Shown: piece after piece, positions 1 to 6,848 of the stretch
How the letters are laid out: the number at the start of each line of letters is the position of its first letter
Position numbering within the stretch: the first letter of the stretch is position 1
Source: Bacteroidales bacterium
Lineage (GTDB): Bacteria > Bacteroidota > Bacteroidia > Bacteroidales > UBA932
Length of the DNA stretch: 7,379 nt
NCBI GenBank assembly: GCA_017614795.1
Contig: JAGABD010000108.1
Span: forward strand, 1-7,379
Direction of reading: 5' to 3'
Translations under genes and position numbers: made by a program
Notes under the pieces: generated by a model
The model's input: only the letters and a program-made list of their open reading frames with translations
What the model was told of the DNA's origin: nothing
Database searches by the model: none

Positions 1-633
<633 letters not shown>

Positions 634-655
634 GGTTCTCCCTTACAATACCTTT

Positions 656-689
656 CAGGCCTCGCAGCAATGCGGGGCCTGATTTTTTG
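656..689 (+). terminator. Intrinsic terminator of rpoC
   Basis: An 11-bp stem is formed by CAGGCCTCGCA (656-666) and TGCGGGGCCTG (671-681), with a single T-G wobble. It closes a GCAA tetraloop of the stable GNRA class and is followed by A and six T residues (683-688). It starts 22 nt after the rpoC stop codon. The T-tract also supplies the TTTG that may act as the -33 element of the next promoter, so the two signals abut or overlap. Confidence 0.88.
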
Positions 690-719
690 TGCAGAATTCA
701 ATTTAAAAGCATATATTTG
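686..719 (+). promoter_or_regulatory. Bacteroidota-type promoter for the DUF3990/XRE module
   Basis: TATATTTG at 712-719 is a perfect match to the Bacteroidota -7 consensus TAnnTTTG. TTTG at 686-689 lies 22 nt upstream as a -33 element; usual spacing is about 19-21, so this half is less certain. Transcription would begin around 726, about 19 nt before the ATG at 745. Its position after the rpoC terminator argues for a separate transcription unit. It also argues against the in-frame ATG at 670, which lies upstream of the promoter. Confidence 0.65.
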
Positions 720-725
720 CAAAAA

Positions 726-743
726 CTATCGTTATAACGAGAG
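726..743. promoter_or_regulatory. Palindromic operator candidate in the module's leader
   Basis: CTATCGTTA (726-734) and TAACGAGAG (735-743) form an 18-bp inverted repeat with 8 of 9 pairs matching; the central 10 bp, CGTTATAACG, is perfect. It runs from the predicted transcription start almost to the ATG at 745 and contains the only RBS-like bases (GAGAG). A dimeric HTH protein bound here would block initiation. The obvious candidate is the XRE protein encoded by the second gene, as in autoregulated toxin-antitoxin operons. This is inference from position and symmetry. Confidence 0.4.
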
Positions 744-744
744 T

Positions 745-1419
745 ATGAATGCGCAAATCGAACTATATCACGGGTCGCCGATTGTGATGGAGCATCCCTT
801 CCTTGGCGGGGGGAAGCGCTGGAACGATTACGGCTCCGGTTTTTACTGCACGGAGAGCACTGAACTGGCATTCGAATGGGCACGCCCCGGCACGGAGCCG
901 GGTTTCGCAAATAAATACGTGCTCGACACCGCCGGGCTGACGACACTGTATCTGAACAGGAAGCCATACCACATTCTGAACTGGCTGGCCATCCTGCTTC
1001 AGAACAGGAAGTTCGCCCTCCCGATGGGCATCGCAAATGACGCAAGGGATTATGTGCTGGCCGAGTTCCTGCCTGAATATGAGGGCTACGATCTCATCGT
1101 GGGATACCGCGCGGACGACAGCTACTTCTCTTTTGCAAAGGCGTTCCTTCATGGAGGCATCTCGCTGGAACAGCTTTCCTCCGCTATGAAACTCGGAAAT
1201 CCAGGTGAGCAGGTGGTACTTAAAAGCGAAAAGGCCTTCGAACAGCTCCTGTTCTTGGGGGCGGCGCCGGTGCCCGACATTTATGCCACTCGTCGCAAAG
1301 CCCGCGACGATGCGGCAAGGGAGAGTTTCTATCAAACGCGAGAATCGCCTTTCGGAGGCATACTAATAAGTGATATCATAAGAGAAAAATGGAAGAATGA
1401 TGACGCGCGCCTACAATGA
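745..1419 (+). CDS. DUF3990 family protein, putative ADP-ribosyltransferase-like toxin
   Basis: This 224-residue protein matches the DUF3990 pattern. It has the N-terminal LYHGSP (7-12), then WNDYGSGFYCT (26-36, the usual K/N-D-[FY]-G-x-GFY-T block), and YDLIVGYRADDSYF (115-128). A Q-containing strand, GEQVVLKSEKAFEQL (154-168), follows. DUF3990 is related to the ADP-ribosyltransferase fold; His9 and Tyr34 are where the H and Y of an H-Y-[E/Q] type site would be expected, with Gln156 a possible third residue. No signal peptide or membrane segment is seen, so it is probably cytoplasmic. The start at 745 is chosen because the promoter lies at 686-719 and homology begins here. The final 23 nt overlap the XRE gene, so translation is probably coupled. 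The 3' end is richer in A/T and uses ATA codons unlike its neighbours, suggesting transfer. The toxin role is inferred; no target is known. Confidence 0.85.
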   Translation: MNAQIELYHGSPIVMEHPFLGGGKRWNDYGSGFYCTESTELAFEWARPGTEPGFANKYVLDTAGLTTLYLNRKPYHILNWLAILLQNRKFALPMGIANDARDYVLAEFLPEYEGYDLIVGYRADDSYFSFAKAFLHGGISLEQLSSAMKLGNPGEQVVLKSEKAFEQLLFLGAAPVPDIYATRRKARDDAARESFYQTRESPFGGILISDIIREKWKNDDARLQ

Positions 1420-2050
1420 ATTATACCTTTCCGATGCGATGGATTCGCTCGGAGAGATGCTGGATTATGCCGTGAACGGCAGGGGGCTTGAACTTGGCGA
1501 CTTCTACCGCCGTTTCCTTGCCAGCGGCATAGCGGACGCTTTCGGGCAGGCCTGCCCAAAGTATCTGGGCGGCATGTCCGGAATAGAACTCGCGGAAGCA
1601 GTCCTCCAACGCACAGGAGAATCCCCTGATGAAGTAAAGTACACCCAGGGACCGCCCTATAAAGAATACTGGTGCGGCTGGACGCTCGCCTATCTGCAAT
1701 GGTATACCGGGCTCAGCTTCGCCTATATCGATTCCCACGGTTTGCCGATAGAACTGCTCGCGGATATGTACCACCCCCTGCACGAGGCAGACGTACACAA
1801 AACGGTTGATATGGCATTGGAGAGAATCAGGGCCTTCAACGCCGCAGCACCAAACCCGGTTAAAGTCCGTCGCAAGGCGCTGGGGCTAACCCAGAAAGAA
1901 CTCGCCCGGCGATGCGGCATCACCCTCAGGATGGTGCAGGCCTATGAACAGGGTCGCCAGGACCTTGGCAAGGCGGAGGCCTCGACAATGCTCAACCTGG
2001 CCCGCGTTCTGTGCTGCAGGCCGGAGGAACTGGTCAATTCAGCTGCTTGA
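1397..2050 (+). CDS. Three-part XRE-family regulator, putative antitoxin to the DUF3990 protein
   Basis: This 217-residue cytoplasmic protein appears to have three parts. Residues 8-75 (LYLSDAMDSLGEMLDYAVN to GMSGIELAEAVL) form a helical domain whose plan resembles DUF3791, a domain often found beside DUF3990. Residues 85-145 (YKEYWCGWTLAYLQWYTGLSF to MYHPLHEADVHKTVDMALERI) form a second helical domain frequently joined to such regulators. Residues 155-213 are a clear XRE/Cro-type helix-turn-helix, with TQKELARRCGITLRMVQAYEQG at 165-186 (helices 2-3). The start is either of two adjacent ATGs (1397 or 1400); GGAAG at 1391-1395 better fits 1400. It overlaps the upstream gene by 23 nt. The C-terminal domain probably binds the palindrome at 726-743 and the N-terminal parts may bind the partner protein; both are inferences. 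The stop codon lies 3 nt from that of the convergent flavoprotein gene. Confidence 0.87.
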   Translation: MMTRAYNELYLSDAMDSLGEMLDYAVNGRGLELGDFYRRFLASGIADAFGQACPKYLGGMSGIELAEAVLQRTGESPDEVKYTQGPPYKEYWCGWTLAYLQWYTGLSFAYIDSHGLPIELLADMYHPLHEADVHKTVDMALERIRAFNAAAPNPVKVRRKALGLTQKELARRCGITLRMVQAYEQGRQDLGKAEASTMLNLARVLCCRPEELVNSAA

Positions 2051-2053
2051 CTA

Positions 2054-3859
2054 TTACTTGAAAGCTTCCTTCAGTTCGTCGAGGTGCTGGGTGTAGACCT
2101 CCCGGGGGGAGCAGCCGTGCTTCTTGCAGATGGCCGCGGCCACGGCGACCACTTCTCCCATCTGGCCGGTGACGTTCTGCACCCTGGTGGAAGCCAGCGC
2201 GATGTGGGATACGCTCACCTGGCGACCCGCCATGAACATATTGTCGACGTTGACGGAGTACAGGCACCTGTAGGGGATGCGGTAGTGCGGCGGAAGCTGA
2301 TCCTTGCGCAGATACTTCGCCGAAGTTCCCAGGTCGCTGAAATAATGCTTCATCGTGGAGAAGAATTCCTCCTTCGGGAAGTAGAAGGTGTTCTTCGGCG
2401 TCGGGAAGTGCTGGTCGATTGAGTACGAGCCGTACACTATGGCGTCGTCGTACTTCACATAATTGCCCTCGATATCCTGCTGCACGAAGAACACGTCGCC
2501 GAGAAGACGGCGCGATTCGCGCTTGCCGGCTATATGGCTCAGGCTGGCGAGGGCGAGATTGGCATAAACAGCCTTGTCCTCGCTCTTGTTCTTGAGGAAG
2601 GACCAGTTGCCATAGATTGCGCGGAACAGGTAGTCGCGGATGAACTCGGCCTCGGTAATCTGGTCGTGCCAGAACCCGGCCTCCCACCAGTTGCTGCCCT
2701 TGGTCACTTTCTCGCAGGAATCCTCGTTCACCTGGATTGCCCAGGGGCAAACGGGGAACTCGACGGGGCTGTCCATAACCTTGGTGGCCCAGGGAGTGGA
2801 AGCGCCCAACACCATATTGTCCGGTCTGTCCGGAGCGAGGGTTTCGCGGGTATTGGCGCGCATTTCGCGGCCCATAAGATATTCGGCCCCGGCAAGGAAG
2901 CCGAGGTTGCCGTCGCCAGAGCAGTCGGCGAACAGGGGCGCAGTGAACTCGAGTTCCTCGGAAGTCTCGATATGCTTGGCGGTGACGGACACTATGCGCG
3001 AGCCGTCCATCTTGACCGCGAACATATGCATATTGGGGTAATACGAGAGGTTGGATTCAGCCTCGATAATCCTGTATACCCTGTCTCCGGTAAGGTAGAT
3101 ATCCTTGATTTCGCCTGTGACGTTGCCGAGCTTCACGTAGGGCTCCACGTTCATTTTGCCGCTGGCGGGAATGCGCATCTCCACGCTGTTGTTGCCACCC
3201 GGAACGGGCCTGTCGTGGATGACGGCCACCTTAAGGCCTTCGCGCGCGGCCTTCACTCCGGTCACGATGCCGGCAAGACCGCCGCCCACCACCACGAGGT
3301 CGAACTGAGCGCTCTTCGGCTTGGCCGGAAGTCCCAGCATCTTCTTGCGATATGCCTGCAGGCCCTTCAGGTCGTTTGGAAGGCTCACCGCCTGGTTGCG
3401 CACAAGCGCAATCGCATCGCATCTGCCCTCGAATCCTGTTAGGTCGCAGAGCTCGACGGTCGCATCGGCGCCGGCCGCATTGAAGCTGCCCGCATATTCC
3501 CATCCCCATTGCTTGCCCTTGCCGAGGGTGTTCTCAAGCTGCCGGCCATTCACCGCAACCTTGAAGAGGCCCGGACCTTCGACGCCCCAGGGGGAGCACC
3601 AGTCCCAGGTACGCACATACACGTGCCACTGGCCCTTCTTGGGCAGTTTAACGCTGGTCTTGGCGTTCTCCACGGGCTTGCCCAGTCCGTGGGCGAGCAG
3701 GAAAGGAGAACCCATCTGGTCCATAAACTGCTGGTCCACTAGCCATCCGCCCTTCTGCGCGAAAGCTTCGGCCTCGAGCAGAACGGCGTCTTTGCTCTGC
3801 GAGAAAGCGAAAGCGCAGGAAACCAGTGCGAGGATGATGATTGAGAGTAACTTTTTCAT
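2054..3859 (-). CDS. Exported FAD-dependent oxidoreductase with N-terminal beta-sandwich-like domain
   Basis: A 601-residue protein. Residues 1-20 are a Sec-type signal (MKK, then a hydrophobic stretch); LVSC at 12-15 also fits a lipobox, so a lipoprotein is possible. Residues 26-155 (LEAEAF...GGW, VRTWDW, FKVAVNG, CDLTGFEGRCDAIAL) look like a jelly-roll/golvesin-like accessory domain. From 187 a Rossmann dinucleotide fold begins, with GGGLAG at 192-197, and ADCSGDG (311-317), GKRESRRLLGD (445-455) and GRQVSVSHIALASTRVQN (545-562) are typical of the FAD_oxidored family (PF12831). These proteins are common in Bacteroidota, often near glycan-degradation genes, but the substrate is unknown. No twin-arginine motif is seen, so the route by which FAD is loaded is unclear. 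It is the last of four leftward genes, 12 nt after the preceding stop. No terminator is visible between it and the convergent XRE gene. Confidence 0.92.
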   Translation of the reverse strand: MKKLLSIIILALVSCAFAFSQSKDAVLLEAEAFAQKGGWLVDQQFMDQMGSPFLLAHGLGKPVENAKTSVKLPKKGQWHVYVRTWDWCSPWGVEGPGLFKVAVNGRQLENTLGKGKQWGWEYAGSFNAAGADATVELCDLTGFEGRCDAIALVRNQAVSLPNDLKGLQAYRKKMLGLPAKPKSAQFDLVVVGGGLAGIVTGVKAAREGLKVAVIHDRPVPGGNNSVEMRIPASGKMNVEPYVKLGNVTGEIKDIYLTGDRVYRIIEAESNLSYYPNMHMFAVKMDGSRIVSVTAKHIETSEELEFTAPLFADCSGDGNLGFLAGAEYLMGREMRANTRETLAPDRPDNMVLGASTPWATKVMDSPVEFPVCPWAIQVNEDSCEKVTKGSNWWEAGFWHDQITEAEFIRDYLFRAIYGNWSFLKNKSEDKAVYANLALASLSHIAGKRESRRLLGDVFFVQQDIEGNYVKYDDAIVYGSYSIDQHFPTPKNTFYFPKEEFFSTMKHYFSDLGTSAKYLRKDQLPPHYRIPYRCLYSVNVDNMFMAGRQVSVSHIALASTRVQNVTGQMGEVVAVAAAICKKHGCSPREVYTQHLDELKEAFK

Positions 3860-3871
3860 ATTTCAGTGTTA

Positions 3872-4345
3872 TTAAATCAGTGAGATTGCTCCGAAAACCC
3901 CGTACGATGCCGCAAGCATTATGCCGCCCGCAAGCAGCACGCCCAGCATTATCGCGAGGACGCTGCGCTTGAAATCCATATTGAGGATGCTGGCGGCCAG
4001 AGTCCCGGTCCAGGCGCCCGTGCCCGGCAGGGGGATGCCCACGAACAGAAGCAGGGCGATGTAGAGCCCTCGCCCGGACTTCGCCTCGAGCTTGCCTCCG
4101 CCCTTGATTCCCTTTTCCAGGCACCAGTGGCAGAAACCTCCTATGATGCGCTTGTCCTTGCCCCATTCCAGCAGGCGCCTTGCAAAGAGGAAGATGAAGG
4201 GAACGGGTATCATATTGCCTATTACCGCAATAAGGCAGCTCTGCCAGAGGGGCAGGCCGAAGCCTACGGCGTAAGGTATCGCGCCGCGTATCTCGATGAG
4301 GGGCACCATCGATATCAGCAGCACTATGAGATACTTTTTCAGCAT
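3872..4345 (-). CDS. COG2426 / small multidrug export family (PF06695) membrane protein
   Basis: This 157-residue integral membrane protein has the family's signature motifs: PLIEIRGAIPYAVGFGLP (15-32), GNMIPVPFIFLFAR (43-56) and FVGIPLPGTGAWTGTLAA (101-118). Hydrophobic segments lie at roughly 4-28, 34-57, 93-120 and 127-155, with a basic, soluble connector at about 58-92. The length is typical of the family. The name 'small multidrug export' is historical and transport of drugs is not established. PF06695 is a separate family from the SMR/EmrE transporters, so a resistance role should not be assumed. It starts one nucleotide after the stop codon of the exonuclease gene and ends 12 nt before the flavoprotein gene, so it is almost certainly in the cysS operon. 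Family assignment is secure; function is unknown. Confidence 0.88.
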   Translation of the reverse strand: MLKKYLIVLLISMVPLIEIRGAIPYAVGFGLPLWQSCLIAVIGNMIPVPFIFLFARRLLEWGKDKRIIGGFCHWCLEKGIKGGGKLEAKSGRGLYIALLLFVGIPLPGTGAWTGTLAASILNMDFKRSVLAIMLGVLLAGGIMLAASYGVFGAISLI

Positions 4346-4346
4346 T

Positions 4347-5105
4347 CTAAAGCTTCAGTTCCAGTTCCACCGGGCAATGGTCCGAACCAAAGACGTCGTT
4401 CAGGATGTCGGCGCCGGCAATCTTGTCCCGAAGGCCGTCGGATACCAGGAAGTAGTCGATTCTCCAGCCCACGTTCCTTTCGCGGGCCGCCATACGGTAG
4501 CTCCACCAGGAGTACTTGGCCTCGTCCGGGTGCAGAGCGCGCCAGGTATCGACGAAGCCGGAAGCCAGCAACGAAGTCATCTTGCCGCGCTCCTCGTCGG
4601 AGAAGCCGGGGTTGAAGTGGTTGGTATCGGGGTTCTTGAGATCGATTTCCTCGTGGGCGACGTTCATGTCGCCGCAAATGACAACGCCTTTGCGCTCCGC
4701 AAGCCCGCACACGTAGGCGCGGAATGCATCTTCCCACGACATCCTGTAGTCCAGCCTCTTGAGCTCGGGCTGGGCGTTGGGAACGTAGACGTTCACCAGG
4801 TAGAAGTCGGGCATTTCCAGGGTGACTATCCGGCCTTCGGTATCGTGCTTGGGCACTCCCATGCCGTAAGAGACCGACAGGGGTGAGTGCTTCGTGTAGA
4901 TGACAGTTCCGCTGTAGCCCTTCTTTTCGGCATAGTTCCAATACGACTGGTAACCGAGGAACTCGAGGTCTATCTGGCCGGCCTGTAACTTGGTCTCCTG
5001 CAGGCACACGAAGTCGGCGTCGAAGTTCTCGAAAATCTCCGAGAACCCTTTGCCCGCCACTGCCCGCAGGCCGTTTACATTCCAGCTGATTAACTTATAG
5101 TCCAC
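4347..5105 (-). CDS. xth: Exodeoxyribonuclease III / class II AP endonuclease (Xth/ExoA family)
   Basis: This 252-residue enzyme of the exonuclease-endonuclease-phosphatase fold cleaves DNA 5' to abasic sites and degrades duplex DNA 3' to 5', acting in base excision repair. All catalytic motifs are visible: SWNVNGLR (7-14, Asn9), LQETK (35-39, metal-binding Glu37), VNVYVPNAQ (104-112, Tyr107), [11 protein letters not shown] (145-155, Asp146/Asn148), WRIDYFLVS (214-222, Asp217) and GSDHCPV (240-246, the Asp242/His243 pair). Length and lack of a signal peptide fit a normal cytoplasmic enzyme. The start is a GTG at 5103-5105, supported because the protein then begins [14 protein letters not shown], the usual family N-terminus. 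It overlaps the 3' end of cysS by 16 nt, which implies translational coupling. The TAG stop at 4347-4349 lies one nucleotide before the next ATG. Whether the ExoA or Xth name applies is a convention only. Confidence 0.96.
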   Translation of the reverse strand: MDYKLISWNVNGLRAVAGKGFSEIFENFDADFVCLQETKLQAGQIDLEFLGYQSYWNYAEKKGYSGTVIYTKHSPLSVSYGMGVPKHDTEGRIVTLEMPDFYLVNVYVPNAQPELKRLDYRMSWEDAFRAYVCGLAERKGVVICGDMNVAHEEIDLKNPDTNHFNPGFSDEERGKMTSLLASGFVDTWRALHPDEAKYSWWSYRMAARERNVGWRIDYFLVSDGLRDKIAGADILNDVFGSDHCPVELELKL

Positions 5106-6616
5106 TCGGCACCGTCTTTAGTATCTTTAACCGTAATGCCAAGAGCCTTCAGGGCATCGCGGATCGCGTCGGAAGCTGCCCAGTCCTTTGCGGCCTTGGC
5201 CTTGGCGCGTTCGGCCAGAACCATATCCATAAGGCCGCTTATCACTTTGCCGGAGCCTGACTCCGAGGCTTCCTCGTCGCGAAGTCCCAGCACTCCGAAC
5301 ACTATGTCGTCGAAAATCTGCACCAGCGTGTCGACATCTCCCTTGCTCAGGCTAAGCTGACCCGCCTTGGCGGAATTGATCAGACGCACCGCCTCGAAGA
5401 TCTGCGACAGCGCCACGGGGGTGTTCATATCGTCGCAAAGCGCCTCGTACACGCCCTCGAACACCTTGCGCACCTCCTCGCTGTCCGCAGGGCAGCTGTC
5501 GGGAGCAACGGCTTCGGAGAGTTCTCCGTAAGGGAGCGCGGGTTCGCCGCGTCCTGCCATCGCGTAGAGGTCCTTCGCCGCCTGCATCACCTTGCGGTAG
5601 GCTTTCTCGGAAGCCTGCAGGGCCTCGTTGCTGAAGTCCAGCGTGCCGCGGTAATGGGCCTGGAGTATGAAGAAGCGCACGGTCATCGGGCTGTAGGCCT
5701 GGTCGAGCTTCGGGTGGTCGCCGGCGAAGAGCTGCGGCAGTGTAATGAAGTTGCCGAGGCTCTTGCCCATCTTCTGGCCGTTGATGGTAATCATATTGTT
5801 GTGCACCCAGTAATGCACGCCCTGGGTTCCGCGAGCCGCCTGGTTCTGCGCTATCTCGCACTCGTGGTGGGGGAAGAGCAGGTCCATTCCGCCGCCGTGA
5901 ATGTCGAACTCGCGTCCGAGATACTTCTCTCCCATAACCGAGCACTCGAGGTGCCAGCCGGGGAATCCTTCGCTCCATGGCGAAGGCCAGTGCATGATGT
6001 GCTCCGGTTCCGCCTTCTTCCAAAGCGCGAAATCGAAGGGGGCCTTCTTGTCGCTCTGACCGTCGAGGCTGCGCGTGCCTTCGAGGGTTTCTTCGAGGTT
6101 GCGTCCGGAGAGCACGCCGTAATGGTAGTCGCGGTTGTACTTCTCCACGTCGAAATAGACGCTGCCGTTGCTGATGTACGCGTAACCGGCGTCGAGAATC
6201 TTCTTCACCGTCTCTATCTGCTCGATTATATGGCCGGAAGCCCTGGGCTCGATTGAAGGAGGAGCCACGTTAAGAAGCCTCATCGCCTCGTGGTAGCGCA
6301 GCGTATAGGCCTGCACCACCTCCATCGGCTCGAGCTGCTCCAGGCGTGCCTTCTTCGCGATCTTGTCCTCTCCCTCGTCGGCATCGTGCTCCAGATGCCC
6401 CACGTCGGTGATGTTGCGCACATAGCGCACCTTGTATCCGAGGTGGCGCAGAAGCTTGAACAGCACGTCGTAGGTCACTCCCGGACGCGCGTGCCCCAGA
6501 TGGGCGTCGCCGTAGACGGTAGGTCCGCACACGTACATTCCCACCCGGCCTTCGTTGATCGGCCGGAAAATCTCCTTCTTGCGGGAGAGCGTATTTGTAA
6601 GTCGAAGTTCGCGCAT
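5090..6616 (-). CDS. cysS: Cysteinyl-tRNA synthetase
   Basis: A class I aminoacyl-tRNA synthetase of 508 residues that charges tRNA-Cys with cysteine. The HIGH motif is HLGH (39-42, within [16 protein letters not shown]) and the KMSKS loop is KMGKS (282-286), a variant typical of Bacteroidota. The four zinc ligands that select cysteine are present: Cys30, Cys225 in GWHLECSVM, and His250 and Glu254 in [10 protein letters not shown]. The WHLECS and [13 protein letters not shown] blocks form the active-site pocket. A DALR-type helical domain follows (DDMNTPVAL at 395-403), and the C-terminal tail [18 protein letters not shown] (472-489) with GITVKDT is the usual tRNA-binding end. It is the first gene of a four-gene leftward operon, preceded by a promoter at 6639-6670. 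It seems complete and normal; the product name is certain. Confidence 0.98.
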   Translation of the reverse strand: MRELRLTNTLSRKKEIFRPINEGRVGMYVCGPTVYGDAHLGHARPGVTYDVLFKLLRHLGYKVRYVRNITDVGHLEHDADEGEDKIAKKARLEQLEPMEVVQAYTLRYHEAMRLLNVAPPSIEPRASGHIIEQIETVKKILDAGYAYISNGSVYFDVEKYNRDYHYGVLSGRNLEETLEGTRSLDGQSDKKAPFDFALWKKAEPEHIMHWPSPWSEGFPGWHLECSVMGEKYLGREFDIHGGGMDLLFPHHECEIAQNQAARGTQGVHYWVHNNMITINGQKMGKSLGNFITLPQLFAGDHPKLDQAYSPMTVRFFILQAHYRGTLDFSNEALQASEKAYRKVMQAAKDLYAMAGRGEPALPYGELSEAVAPDSCPADSEEVRKVFEGVYEALCDDMNTPVALSQIFEAVRLINSAKAGQLSLSKGDVDTLVQIFDDIVFGVLGLRDEEASESGSGKVISGLMDMVLAERAKAKAAKDWAASDAIRDALKALGITVKDTKDGAEWTIS

Positions 6617-6638
6617 TGACTGTAAATGTTATAACTTG

Positions 6639-6670
6639 TAAAGATACCATTTATTCGCTGCAATTGCAAA
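6639..6670 (-). promoter_or_regulatory. Bacteroidota-type promoter for the cysS operon
   Basis: Read on the minus strand, TATCTTTA (6646-6639) matches seven of eight positions of the -7 consensus TAnnTTTG. TTTG (6670-6667) lies exactly 20 nt upstream as the -33 element. Transcription would start about 6632, giving a leader of roughly 16 nt before the ATG at 6616. No other strong promoter is visible in the four genes downstream, so it probably drives all of them. The perfect palindrome GTTATAAC (6628-6635) lies at the predicted start site. Confidence 0.65.
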
Positions 6671-6677
6671 AATGCGC

Positions 6678-6711
6678 AAAAAATCAGGCCCCGCTGTCTT
6701 TCAAAGGGCCT
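6678..6711 (-). terminator. Possible weak terminator upstream of the cysS promoter
   Basis: On the minus strand, AGGCCC (6711-6706) and GGGCCT (6691-6686) can form a 6-bp stem around a 14-nt loop, followed by GA and six T residues (6683-6678). It would stop transcripts from the repeat region or tRNA before they enter cysS. The stem is short and the loop large. The 3' arm and T-tract are nearly identical to those of the rpoC terminator, which makes a terminator origin more likely. Confidence 0.4.
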
Positions 6712-6715
6712 TTGG

Positions 6716-6827
6716 TGGGCGAGGTCTGCAGAAATGCCAGGGACCTCGCCCAGGGGAACGGCCACTCAGGTACCTGCAGTGCGCTTTGGGTGGGCGAGGT
6801 ACCCGACCAAATAGCAGACCTCGCCCA
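6716..6827. repeat. Two hairpins sharing a TGGGCGAGGT stem
   Basis: Hairpin 1 pairs TGGGCGAGGTC (6716-6726) with GACCTCGCCCA (6742-6752), an 11-bp perfect stem with a 15-nt loop. Hairpin 2 pairs TGGGCGAGGT (6791-6800) with ACCTCGCCCA (6818-6827), a 10-bp perfect stem with a 17-nt loop. The units start 75 nt apart. The stems are the same but the loops and the intervening 38 nt are unrelated, so the stem is what is conserved. Neither is followed by a T-run on the plus strand or a clear one on the minus strand, so they do not look like ordinary terminators. No protein gene is seen here. Confidence 0.8.
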
Positions 6828-6848
6828 AAAGGCAACAGGCAGGACCGG

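Noticed and set aside
670..744. Upstream in-frame ATG at 670 as the start of the DUF3990 gene.
   Set aside because: It falls in the rpoC terminator loop and upstream of the promoter, and the extra 25 residues do not resemble the family, which begins near LYHGSP.
2534..3442. 302-codon plus-strand open frame.
   Set aside because: It is antisense to the flavoprotein gene, which shows clear family motifs throughout; the translated product resembles no family and reflects GC-rich codon bias.
4339..5007. 222-codon minus-strand open frame.
   Set aside because: It is an alternate-frame shadow of the exonuclease III gene, whose own frame carries all catalytic motifs.
5352..6023. 223-codon minus-strand open frame.
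   Set aside because: It is an alternate-frame shadow of cysS; composition is dominated by Arg, Gly and Ala with no recognisable motif.
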